Position numbers and translations under genes: made by a program | Notes under the pieces: model-generated | What the model saw: only the letters and a program-made list of their open reading frames with translations | The model's database searches: none | What the model was told of the DNA's origin: nothing | Shown: positions 12,282 through 24,195 of the stretch, piece after piece | Numbering within the stretch: position 1 is the first letter of the stretch | Layout of the letters: every line of letters begins with the position of its first letter | Assembly (NCBI GenBank): GCA_947685225.1 | Contig: CANTUV010000002.1 | Span: 3,410,001 to 3,474,000 of the forward strand | Reading direction: 5' to 3' | Source: Garcia nutans | Lineage: Eukaryota > Streptophyta > Magnoliopsida > Malpighiales > Euphorbiaceae | DNA: 64,000 nucleotides

Positions 12282-12286
12282 CGCGC
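12282..12286. repeat. Target-site duplication of element B, left copy (CGCGC)
   Basis: CGCGC lies directly before TGTAGACCC; the same five bases follow the right LTR at 32972-32976. Confidence 0.75.
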
Positions 12287-14303
12287 TGTAGACCCTTAAT
12301 TTTTTACCTAGTCCGGTTTAATATATTTTATATAGTCTAAAATAATTTTTGTGTTATTTTAATTAAATAATATTTATTTTTTATAAGTTTGAATAAATAA
12401 AAATAATAAATAATAAATAAATAAAAATAAAAATCGACGACGGAAAAATCGGCGACGAAAAATTTATCGCCGAAAGAGAAATGGCCTTGGGCCATTTCGC
12501 CCGCAGGAAACTCCTGCGGCAAAATGGCCTAGCAGCCCGCCAATGGGCAAATTTTCCATGCAGTTTCTTGCAAGCTAGCAGCCTATCATTGTTTTCGCTA
12601 GCAAAATTTTTCCAACGCAATTTTTTCTGAAACCAAATTTTATTTGGTTTCGATTTTCTTTTCCTAATTAATGATAATTTCCTTAAACAATTGGAATTAA
12701 GCTTCCAAAATTTCCTATAAATAACACTAAAAAACACAGAAAAAGGGGGGATCGGACTGGACTTGGGATGAAAAAAACATTAAGGAGAAAAACTTGGGAC
12801 TTGGATCGGATAGTGGAACTTCATATTTGAGAGGAATAAGCAAGCAAGCAATCAAGCCATCAAAGGCAGCAATCTTGCCTTTGTCTTTGTTCATCCAGAA
12901 AATAACTTTTTGGTGGAACCAACTACGCAGGTTTGATCCTTAATTATACATTATTCATGATCACAATTGTTTTGTTTCTTTGATTTATAAGATTATACAC
13001 ACGAAACCTTGATTTATAAATATGTAGTAACATTGATCTTCATTTCAAAAACCCTAAAAAGTATTCTTATGTTTCCAAAAACCTTAAGAACCCTAAAAAT
13101 ACTTTTCTATTTCTTCTAAACCTTAAGAACCCTAAATTTATTTCTTCTATGTCCAAAAAACCATAATTCATTTCTTTTGTTTCCAAAAACCTTAAATTGT
13201 TTTTCCTATTGCCAAAAGCTTTTAAAAACCCTAAACTGTTTTCTTCTAATTCTTTTCCAAATTTACAAATGTTTTGTTAAATCACCAAACTCTAACTTAC
13301 TTTACAGTTTCTAAAAATCACAATTACTTTATAAAACTTTAAACTATTTTCTTCAACTCCAAAACCAAAACAGTAAACCCCACACCAGTTAATCTAAACC
13401 CTAAGTTTTTCTAAACCCTAATTCCCCCAAAACCGTAAACCCTAGTTTCCTAAACCCTGATCCTTAAAACCTTAAAACCTTAAAACCTAAACATTCAAAC
13501 TCAATACAGTAAATCCAAAATAACAATCCAGTAACCAAGAGCTATAAACCTAATGTTTTAATTATTCTAAAACCCTAATTTCATAATGTTACCCCTAAAC
13601 CCTAATTTGATTCATGACACCCTAATTCATTCCAATTTTCCAAAATCTTTACAGTAGGCTAAACAAATAATAATAATAATATCTTAAGTTTCCAAAACCC
13701 TAAAGTATTAATTAAAGAACTTTAAATAAAAACAGTAAACCTCAATTTGTATCTTTACTTGCTTTATTTTTAGATTTGATTATGTAGTCTATTATGTGCT
13801 TTGATGGTTGATTTATTTAAGTTCAATGCTTGATTTATTTAATTAATCATGGATGAATGTTTATTATATATTTTGATTGATGTTTAATATCTTTGATGAA
13901 TGATTTATTTATAACGAATGGTTATTTACTTTTATCAATTTATTTTGATTTCCAAAAGTGTAAGAGGTATGTTTCCACTTTGTGGGTACCTCATTAGTTA
14001 AATATCATGTAATTTAAATTGCTTTTATATTTTGGACCAATGTAAAGGATATGTTTCTACCTTTTGGTGGGTGTCCTATTTAGTTTAGACATGAATGATG
14101 TAAGGACATGTTTCCATCCTCGGATGGGTGTCCATTTATTTGCTTTGCTTGGACATTACTTTGATTTTAATATAATGATGCTTTATTTCAATTGTTGTGT
14201 GTAATATGGATAATATTGTTATATTTAAGAATTTTATAATACTAAGACCTGTAAAGGAGGCCAGTTCCAATGAATTGGGCGTTGTGGGGGTGCTGGGCCA
14301 TTT
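12287..14303 (+). repeat. 5' LTR of element B, 3' end deleted
   Basis: It starts TGTAGACCC, has the variable GC-rich block at 12435-12625 and the TATA box CTATAAATA at 12715-12723. Many AAACCCTAA-type motifs follow at 13020-13700. It stops at CATTT, where the remaining ~240 bp of the LTR are missing relative to E. From about 12900 onward it matches the 3' LTR of B closely, but the U3 block differs strongly. Confidence 0.87.
12715..12723 (+). promoter_or_regulatory. TATA box of the element B 5' LTR
   Basis: CTATAAATA occurs at the equivalent place in every LTR of the family (31297-31305 in the B 3' LTR, 37681-37689 in E, minus strand 9234-9242 in A and 46908-46916 in F), marking the likely retroelement promoter. 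Confidence 0.7.
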
Positions 14304-15093
14304 ATCTTAAATCATGGCTTATTTGGTTTTTTCTTTTTCTAATATGACCTATGTACATTGTAAGATCAAAATAAATTTTTATTTAAAGTCCAAAAGACCA
14401 AAACTATTTTCAAAACTTTTCAAAATGGTCTTTGGACATAAAACTTTTCTAGAAAAGAAATTAGAAATTCTTTTGCTCATGACCCAAATACTAAGCCAAA
14501 AATCCATTTTTTTCTAAAATCTTTTTATAATGGGCTTAGAAACAAAATTATTTTCATCCAAAAGAGCTTACAAATTATTTAGGTCAATTACGAAATACCA
14601 AAAATCAATTGTGAGCCTAGTTTATACTAAGAATAATTAATCATGTGCTTGTTTTTGGCATGAATCATTAGTTACTTTTTTCAAGTGAGAAATCTATTTA
14701 TAATAAACCTCTTAATTTAGTTTTAATCCAATATAGCATAAAAGCTACTTTAGTTGGTTGAATGGATTAAAACCTAATTAATGGAAATTATCATGAACTG
14801 ATTTTCATTTTTAAAAATATAACTATTGGTTGAAACGTCCGAGGGAATTATTCAGAAAATAAGATACCCGCCATTCGTGTGTGGATGTTATAAGGTTGGA
14901 AGGAGCATCCTATTTATCCTTGTTTGTTGATTGTTTGTGCATACATGCATACATGAATACATTTTCATCTCATATTATTGATCCTTTCTGGCTCACAACT
15001 CTGGATTATGATAGTTTAAAAGCTTACGACAATCTGACCTATACCGGTAACGAAGAATCCAGCAGCGACTCAATCACTTTCTCACCAAAAGTA
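14304..15093 (+). other. Truncated leader of element B
   Basis: This is homologous to the leaders of A and E but lacks the PBS-proximal part. The frame at 14314-14517 is not conserved as a protein. No gene seen. Confidence 0.55.
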
Positions 15094-16619
15094 ATGGAGC
15101 CCGAACAAATTCAAAGAATGATGGATGACGCCCTCCATATTAAAATGGAAGAACTAAAGGGGGCCCTAGCTGAGATCATGAAGAGTCAAATGACTATAAT
15201 GTTTGGGAACAATGCCAAAGCATCCGCAAGCACAAGAAAGATAGGGGGAACAAATTCAAAGAATGGTGGATGATGCCCTCAATGCCATTTAAAGAGGCCC
15301 TAGTTGAGACCATGAAGAACCAGTTGACTGCAATTTTAGAAAATCATGTCGAAGCATCTGCTAGCACTAAGAAACCAAAGGACAAAGGGAAGGCTAAAGT
15401 TGGTGAAGTGGTTTTTGATGATGAAAAGGTGATCATTGATGATGATGATTGGGCTCAATACTACCAAGATCCTCAAGACAAAAAGGAGTTGAAGGTTGTT
15501 GAGAAGACAACTGTTAAAAAGACCGAGACATCTAATGTTGAAAAGATGATTGTAGACTTAGAAAAGAAATTTGAGAAGAAATTGAAAATCGAAGAAATGT
15601 ACGAACTTGACAAATTATTTGAGCTAGATGAAGAAGTTCCGTACAAGTTCAAAATGGCATCTTTTATGAAGTTTGATGGAACCGAAAATTCTCATCTCCA
15701 TGTAAAGCAGTATATCACTGATATGCAATCTAACTGAGCTACTAAGGCTCAAACTCTAAGGTACTTTATGCTCTCATTGGACCCTATTGTCCAAAATTAG
15801 TTCAATACCTTAGATGATGGAACACAAAAAAGTTGGGATTTGCTATACAAGGCCTTCATCCAACAATATGGGTATAATGTCGAGATGGAAGTTACCTTAA
15901 TGGAAGTGGAGTCCATTAGACAAAGGCCAAATGAGAATTTTGTGGACTATGTGAAAAGATGGAGAAATAAGGCTGCTTTGCTCAAGAAAAGGCCTGATGA
16001 ATCTGATCAAATAAGGATGATCGTGAGAGGCGTCCTGCCCAATCTCTGTGAATGGATGTCTCACACCCTTATAAGGGATTTCAAAGATCTTCTCCAAGCT
16101 GGTCTACAAATTGAAGAGTGGGAAAGGGAGAAGAATCGCTTTTTAATAAAAAGGAATGAGAAAAGGAATTACCAGTCGGGCAATCAAAGCACACAAAAAG
16201 AAGTTGATGTTAATGCCACTAGTCAAGGAGGAATGAGGCAGTTTTTAGAATTAGGGAAGCCACTGTCTTGGGTTCTCAATAAGCTACAAAAGAAGGGATC
16301 GTTACAACCTTTGACTCCTCATCCTTTGCCTAATCCTCTTACACCTAACTTTAATACTAATGCATTTTGCCAATTCCATCAAAGGCCTGGACATGAAACG
16401 GACAATTGCCTGAAGTTGAGGCATGAGATCCAGAATATAATTGATAATGGCAAGTTGCCTGAGCCGGACAAGCCCAATACTAAAGGTAATCCATTTCCAA
16501 GGTTCAACAGGGTGCCACCACCAACAACCTTCATGGTAGGAAAAGGATTAGAAGAAGATTTTGTTTTATCATCCTTTCAAGATGGAAATATTGAAGATGT
16601 GAAAGGAAAAGAAGCTTAA
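15094..16619 (+). pseudogene. gag: gag of element B (Tat type), broken
   Basis: It starts at the ATG of MEPEQIQRMMDD, homologous to A and E. After about 60 codons the frame ends in a stop, and the first section of gag is repeated (15247-15370 resembles 15101-15240), so the N-terminal segment is duplicated. The central part (15270-15737) ends in a TGA, and a TAG replaces the Trp of NWFNTL at about 15800. The rest (15840-16619, 259 codons) carries the gag core (YKAFIQQYGY, NENFVDYVKRW) and the zinc knuckle CQFHQRPGHETDNC, CX2HX4HX4C. The protein cannot be made in one piece. Confidence 0.87.
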
Positions 16620-17111
16620 ACTCAACAAACTTTCCTTATCTTGAATGTTGCTTTTCAATTTTACTTTCTTTAATATTTAATTAGAACTATCGTGTTTTTC
16701 AAATTTAAATTAATTTGAATAAATCACATTCATCAAAATTTTTGTTGGTCTTTGTTCATTTTGGTGTTCAACCAATGAGGAATCTAGCTTGATGTTCATA
16801 AATTAATGTATCTAGGCATCATAAATCGAATGACTTTACTAGATGAGGGAATTATTATATAGCATTGAAGTTGTGTATGCTTACTTACAGAGGGCTCCTG
16901 CATAATAACTTTTGTCTAGGTAATAGTCAGTCTTAGAATATGCTTTGACAAACTTTCAAGGCGAAATTAAACTCTGCTACTTTAAGGGAGAGATGATCTA
17001 GGCATTGTTTGGTTAGCCAGCAACTTGTATCCACCCAATTAAATATCAATCCCTAGTTGTCCCTTTGAGCCTTCATAAAATTTTAGCTTTCTTTTCATTG
17101 GCTTACAAACC
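16620..17111 (+). other. Start of the element B tail
   Basis: This non-coding stretch is shared with A (3800-4990, inverted) and with E (44913-45160). It is cut at 17111 by element C and resumes at 27405. Confidence 0.6.
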
Positions 17112-17116
17112 CCAAT
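17112..17116. repeat. Target-site duplication of element C, left copy (CCAAT)
   Basis: CCAAT precedes the C 5' LTR and recurs directly after the 3' LTR at 27400-27404. Confidence 0.88.
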
Positions 17117-20100
17117 TGTAACATCTGTGATTTTGGAGAAATTAAATAAGTATTTGGAGAGATAAATTGTATATACTCAATATATATATCTAGAGTATAC
17201 ATAACATATACATATGGTATATTAATTATATATGTTGGATTAATACATTACATACTTAATATTTAATACACACATAAGGTACATTTGATGTGTATATAAG
17301 TACACATTACTTGTGCATATGTGTAATATCCTAAATTTTTGAAAAGTACTAATTTTTGGAAATTTGATAAAATAAGTTATAATTTAAATTGATAATTTAA
17401 ATTAATGGTTTTAAATGAAAAATGAACGGGTTTTAAATGAAAAAGTGGATAATATATGTGATATATATGTAAAATATACATAACATATAAAAGTCAACAC
17501 TTTTTAAAAGAAAAGTCAAAGTAAAGGGTATTTTAGCAATTAAATCTTAGAAATTCAAAATTAATAAAATAATTCAAACTTAAATTATTTTTGAATGGAA
17601 GAGGAAATTTATGACTTGTAATTTATTAAATAAAAAATTTAAAAATTAATTATTAAATTATTTTAATATATATATATATGGTTAAAAATAAAAGATGAAA
17701 AGAAAAAGAAAATTTAAAAGTTTTTCATCTTCTTCTTCTTCTCCATCAGGGGCCGCCCACCGTGGCTATTAACCTCAAGAATTTTGATCTTCCATACTCC
17801 ACAAATTGAAGGATTCAACAAGTTTAAAGTGGATTTTTGGTGATTTTCACCAAAATTAGTAAGTTCCCAACTTCTTTCTTTGGATTTTCATAGGAATTGT
17901 GATTATGCTTGTTTTGGGTTTTTAAAGTTCTAAAATTTTATTGTCCATTTGGGTATATATGAAGTTGTTTTAAGTGATTAACAATGATTTTAAGGTTGGA
18001 TTAAAGAAATGGTTGAGTTTGGATAAGATTGGTGAAGAGAGAGAATTTAGGGTTATGTAATTTTTGGGGTTTTGAAATTATGGTTTTTAATTGTGTAATT
18101 GATTCCAAATGAGTTTTTTTGATACATAAACAAGTATTTTAAAGTCAAATATTGGATTTGGTTGTGTTTGGTTGGAGTTTGAGAATGGAAGTGGAGATTT
18201 AGGGTTTTGGAAAAGTGATTTTCCAAAGTGGTTGAATTGTGTGATTTTATTTGTTTAAGCATGTTGTTTAGTATTAAAAGTGATGAATATAAGCTTGAAA
18301 TGAGTAATGGATTGTGTTGAAATGGAAAACCTTCAATGGGGGAAGGTTATGCCATTTTATGGTTTTGTATATAAGAGTGTATTTTTATAATGTAAATGGT
18401 TCAAATGTATTAAAATATGCTTCTAATGATATTAATAAACTTAAAACACTAATTTAAATGGCTTGATATGGTTTTTCAAAGTTAAAGTGAGGTGAAGCTT
18501 AATTTTCGGATTTGGTTTAGAGTGATGTTTAATTATGGTTTGATGTTGAGAATACCTTAGAATATGATATTAAATGATTATGTATGATCACATTTGGTAT
18601 AGGCATTGAGGGAGGTTGATTTGCTTCATCTAAGTGGTGAAGGGCAAGTTGGAAGGATAGGATTGGAGGTTGTAATAAGCTTGCTTTGGGTTGCTATTAG
18701 AGGTATGTACAAACTTTGAGTATAATGTTTATATTTGCATGACATTTGGACTTAACACATTTTGGTTGAAAAATGTATTAAGCTACTAGGTTCATTGATT
18801 GAGTATGAATAATGTGCTATGACATTTGTAATGTCATATATGTATTAAATGCATTGTGAAAAGCCATTGATAATGGCTAAATTGTGTAAAGTGTGAAATA
18901 TGCATATTATGTGAAAATGCCCAAAGTAATTGGGTAATGTGTTGTGAATGCAAAAATGAGATATGTGGAATAATGAAATGAATTGATATTGATAAAAATG
19001 AGAAAAAAAATGAGAAAAATGAGAAAAAAAATGTGAAAATAAGGCAATGAGCCTAGTTTGATTATGAGAAATAAAATGAGAAATGAATTGTGAAAGTATT
19101 TGATAATGAGATAAATGAATTAATTGTGTGCCTAGTATGTTATTCAATTTTCAGAGTTCTGGGTTTGGCGGCATGCCTATGAGTTTCTAGGCAGGTGAAA
19201 AGACCGAGTCGTAAGCCGAGCCTAGCTGATAAATGATAAATATGATGTTTTTGGGGGTGAAAAGACTGGGTCGTAAGCCTCAAAAACCATAGCAGTCTAG
19301 CCGAGTTGAGGACCAAGATAATGGGCCCTAAGGGTCTAGCTGGGTTGAGGTTCAAGAGACTGAGGCTGTTACATTATCCATGGATATATATATTGCCTAT
19401 GGGCTAGACACATGGTGTCATTATGGACCAAAGTAGTAACTCTGAAATTTGAATAGCATGTTAGATCCTTTTTGGGCCCATGCTTGTCTTTGCTTTAATG
19501 TGAATTATGAATTGTGATAAAATTGAGCAATATAATGTTATGAGTTGTGAGTATGATATATTTGAAAAATATAAGAAAGTGAAATGATGTGACCTCTATA
19601 TGCATTGTGCATTGGCATTACTTTACATTTTTATTATTATCAAAGTTTGTACCACTAGGCTTCGGCTTAGCGCGATTGTAATTCGTCGCGCAGGTGTCAT
19701 AGATGTTTTGGTAGAGCTGGAGAGTTTTACTAGACCTGATCGGGTCTAGGTTTGTATTTATTGAGCTTGAAGAGTTGTTTTAGGCACATCAAGATCAGAG
19801 CCAGTTGACAGCATCTACATTTTTTATATTATGTATGTTATGATATGTTTTTGAAGCATATATTGTAAATTGTAAAGAATGATTTGAATAATTTTGTTTA
19901 AGATGGGATTTTATATATAATGTTGATATATATTTACCTATATATACGTATTTTGAGAAAATATGGAGAAATTGAGAAGTATTAGTGAATTGATTTTATT
20001 TGGAGTGTTTTTTTTATGCAGGTTGTGTTTTGTTGAATTTTGGAAACGTTCAAATTACAAACAAAACTCTGGCGAATTTTTCCCAGAGATTTTCATATAA

Positions 20101-20296
20101 AATATTTATTTTGAATTCCTATAACAATCAAAGAATATTTATATACTGTTTATTTTATATATTAGTATTTGAAATCTTAAAACAGAAATGTAAAATTTTT
20201 TATTAAATCGGTCTGTGACATTTTTATACCGTATATGCATATTTTACATATACTGAAAATATGTATTGTACGTATATAGGGTATAAGGGTGTTACA
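17117..20296 (+). repeat. 5' LTR of element C
   Basis: 3180 bp, starting TGTAACATCTGTG and ending GGTGTTACA. It includes a CTTCTTCTTC/GGCCGCCC segment at about 17730-17760, repeated GGGTCGTAAGCC motifs at 19200-19340, and a hairpin GCGCGA...TCGCGC near 19670-19690. It contains many short AT-rich ORFs on both strands, none credible. Confidence 0.9.
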
Positions 20297-20303
20297 TTTA
20301 TTT

Positions 20304-20315
20304 TGGTATCAGAGC
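20304..20315 (+). promoter_or_regulatory. Primer-binding site of element C (tRNA-iMet)
   Basis: TGGTATCAGAGC, the standard plant initiator-Met primer site, begins seven bases after the LTR. Confidence 0.93.
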
Positions 20316-23300
20316 CTAGGCTTGAGGTTCTCGACCTAGGTGGGTTGTTAGAGAGAGAAATTTGAAATTTTAAAAAAACAATTTTCAATTGTGATGCATG
20401 CATTGGCACTGGTAATTTATCTAATCCCTGATGTGGCAATGTCCATTTGATATAATGGATATGAGTTGAGTTGGCGTCTGGGTTGCATAGATCAGAGTGG
20501 CATAGTAGAAACATCATTTTGGACCTTATGGATTAAGAATTTTTGGAACTTCTATTCAAAATTAAGATTCATAGTTGATTCAATTGATGAATAAGTGGAA
20601 TTAAGAAAAATAATTTATGATATGAAATAAAAATTTTGAGAAATGGACATGAGAGTTACAAAAAATTTTATAGATATGCTGTAAAATGATATTGTTGAAT
20701 TTTTTTTAATAAATATAGGAATCTTGGATGAGTTTGAAAATTTAATGAAACAATTTTCTATATGTTAGAATCTAATGTTTAAAATTTCATAATTTTTAAA
20801 GATGAATTACTAATTAAGAAAGGTAGAAGAACACAGATTGTTGGAGGAGTTCCAGAAACTCAGAATCTGTAGAAATTGAGAAACATATTTAAAAACTATG
20901 GTAAAACCACCCAGAAAAATATGAAAATTTACACCCAATATCATATGTATTCCTATAACATATGGTTAAAATTTCATAAATTGTTATTAAGGTTTAATAC
21001 CTAAAACAAATGGACAACCGGGTGCTGCCAGAGAAATTGTTAGAGAGACAGATTATCTGATTTTGGAAGATTTAATTTTTAAATATATTAAATCAACTTG
21101 GAAAAGTCTAAAACTTTAAATATAAGTCAATATATGTGTTAAGTGCTCATGGATAAAAGTTTACAAGCTTTTATAAAGAATTGGCAAGGAATATAAAAAT
21201 TGAAAGTAAGAGTGACATGAAACTAAGGAAGTCAAACAATTTTGTGTACATGAGTAATACATTAATTTCATGAGACAAATGAATGAAGAAAATTATAAAA
21301 AAAAAATTTATATGCATATGGGTATAATTATAGAAGGAATATAGAGTTTTTAACAATTTTCAACAAAGAGTTCATAATTAAAATCAAAAAGCGAAATCAT
21401 ATATGATAGCGAATTATTTATTATAGAACAATTATGCATAATTTAGGGTTAAGTGTGTAAAATTAAAGTATCTAAATGGATGATGTTAATTAGTGTAAGG
21501 AAATGAATTAGTATTGTTTAAAAGTAAATGTTATGATCTTAAGATTGAGAATGTGATATGGATGAAATTTAGTGAGGTTCATGTTGTTGGTTGTATTATG
21601 TGGAATTTGAATTTTTGAAATGGGTTTTCATAGTTGTGAAAGTGATGTACTTTGATGTTATATTAATATATAGGTAATGCTTATAAAGTTAGCTCTTGAA
21701 AATGAGATTAATAGAATGAAGTGTAAGTAAAGTAGTAAGTTGAAAATTTAGAGTTGTAAGAGAATTTTGATGAAGATTGTTTAGATATTGATAATTTAAT
21801 GTTTAATAAGCATGGGAGTAATTTTGCATGAGTAATGTTACTTATAAAAGTACTAACTAAGGTGTAATGTGGTTGATAATATAGAAATTTGTTATGAAAT
21901 AAAGGAAAATGATTAAGCAAGTGAAAATGAGTTACTTTAGTTAATTGAATTGGAGATGATGAAAATGGATATGAAAGGTGTGGTCAATGCAAAAAAAAAA
22001 TGTGAGAGAGATGTCATATTGGAAATGTGACTAAGATTTATGTGAAGTGTTAGAAAACAAAATATATAATAAGAAACTTATTTAAGAGACAGGCAATTAA
22101 ATAAAAAAGATGTTAATTATGTTGTGGTCAGAGTGTGTATATATGTTGAATTGATGAATAACCTAAATAATGTCAAAAGATTGAGAAATGATAATGTTCT
22201 CTGAAAGGTGATAAATGTTAACTTTGTATAGGTTGTATGTAAAAGAAGAATTGAGTATAATTGTATGATTTGTGTGATGAGATTTTTTTTTCTATATGAA
22301 CACAAATATGATATATAAGAAAATGTGGAAAGTAAGTCACATTATGATTATGACTTACGAATGTGTATGTGGATGATTAAAAAAATTGTTATTGAGTGTT
22401 TACTACCTTATACAAATACGTGTCTGGTGATATTGAGAATGATATTGCATGTATTAATAGACCTAAGAGAGATCAGGTCTTGAACTGCATAGAGTTAGGT
22501 CATGTAATGAATTGAGATTGAGAATGGACCCGAACAGAGCTAGACGGTGAAATTGTTATTTTAACAACTGAACTTGATGATTGTATAGTGTTTTGGGCCT
22601 AAAGTATATGCGTATAAATAAGAGATTGTAAGGAAAAAGGAAAGTATAATGAAGAAAGTATGGAAATGGAAAATATATATATATATATATATGAATGAAA
22701 ATTTTTATAAGAGATAGATTAGAAATGGAGTAATAAATGGAAATTGTGTAAATTAGCATATGAACGAATGTGTATATATAAGAGATGTTAATGATAATAT
22801 TGTTGAAACATGAGTTAGGCTAATGATAATCAAGTGATCAAAAGTAAATTGCTTTGAAACAGAGATGAAATGTGTTAACTCTTCATGTAGTAAGAGTTTA
22901 AAGAACTTATATGTAATTTTAAAATGCCACGGAAGTGTGACCATTAAGACATGGGTGTAATTTCAAGATAAGAGCTATTTGAAAAAAAATTATAGTGAAG
23001 GCGGTGTTTATATGTAACCTACAGACGGTGACTTAAGATGATACAATTGTTAAATATATTAAGTGAAATTGATAGTTTTTGTTTCATGAGATACAAGCAA
23101 GATTTGTGGCTGGTATAGTTGGACTCATAACTTTATGTAAAAATTTATTTATGACCATAAATAGTGTGAAAATAAAAGATAATTGTGAAAATATGATAAG
23201 TTATAAATGATGTGTAAGAACAGTGATTTTTGTAAATATGGTAACTATAAGAAATATGAGAAAAGGGATAAATGAAAGAAATTATGAAATGTGCATAAGA

Positions 23301-24179
23301 GCTATATTGAATGTGTTTGAAAGTGGTATAAAATGAATAAGTTGATGAAAGTGACGTTTAAAGTGAACAATACTAGGGGAAGTAAATATTATCTGTAATG
23401 ATGAATTCGAAGATAATTAAAATTTAAGAATAAATTTGATCTAATAGAATTAGGTCATGAATTGAAAACAGATTGATGAATTTCAAATAGACTAAAGGTT
23501 GGTCAGAATAGAATAAGGTTGTGATGGTCATATTGTGATAGTTAGATCAATTGATCCGAAATGCAATAAGTTTACAAATATTTATTGAAATTAAATGTGT
23601 GTAGTTGTATTAAGAATATGCAAGCTATATGATAATGTGCATGATACAGCGTTTTGATATGTATATGCATATGAAAGGAGCTAAGTTATATTAGTTTCAA
23701 ATAATTATAAGAGAAAAGTGTTAGTTATAGTATAATTAGAATGAATTTTAATAAGGAAATAAGATTTTGTTGTTGTATAATGGTGATATTAAATTAATAT
23801 GTGGTAATTGTATAAAGAGTAGGATCAAAGTGAAGATGTGTAAAATTAATGTGTTAAGATAAAAGTTATTAACATTTGAATTTAAGGAGATGAGAGTATA
23901 TTTTTAAGATAATGAAGTGATTAGATATCTTGAGTGCAATAGGTGTGTGGTATATATATATTAAGGAGATGAACTAATTTTATCTAATGACAATTCGATT
24001 GAAGATATAATAATATGTTGTGACTATTTGAGTAAATAGACAGTATAATGATGTGTTAGGGAATGGTAAAAAGGAAATTAAGAATGAACCTAAGGGAGAG
24101 AATAGAAATTATGTAATTTGGTAAAATAATGATTTGGATGATTTATTACTATACTGGATAATTTTGAGGAGGAAATTAT
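20316..24179 (+). other. Internal region of element C, non-coding and C-poor
   Basis: 3.9 kb with only short random ORFs. By eye the plus strand is strikingly poor in cytosine between about 21400 and 24180; some 60-base lines contain no C or two C, while G stays common. No gag zinc knuckle, RT box or integrase motif could be found in any frame. It may be a bona fide non-coding LARD interior or an erased gag-pol. Confidence 0.7.
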
Positions 24180-24195
24180 TTAAGGGGGAGAAAAT
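24180..24195 (+). promoter_or_regulatory. Polypurine tract of element C
   Basis: TTAAGGGGGAGAAAAT sits directly before the 3' LTR. The preceding GAGGAGGAAATT resembles the GAGGACGAAATT that precedes the PPT in Tekay-type elements, including element I here. Confidence 0.87.

Noticed and set aside
12337..12737. ORFs over the U3 GC block (also 9282-9555, 30912-31253, 46960-47302)
   Set aside because: Overlapping frames on both strands differ between LTR copies; this is non-coding U3.
13380..13620. Interstitial telomere or chromosome end
   Set aside because: CCCTAAA-like words are degenerate, scattered, and occur at the same place in all LTRs of the family.
20316..24179. Hidden gag-pol in element C
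   Set aside because: I looked for the zinc knuckle, RT DD box and integrase motifs and found none; a profile search could overturn this.
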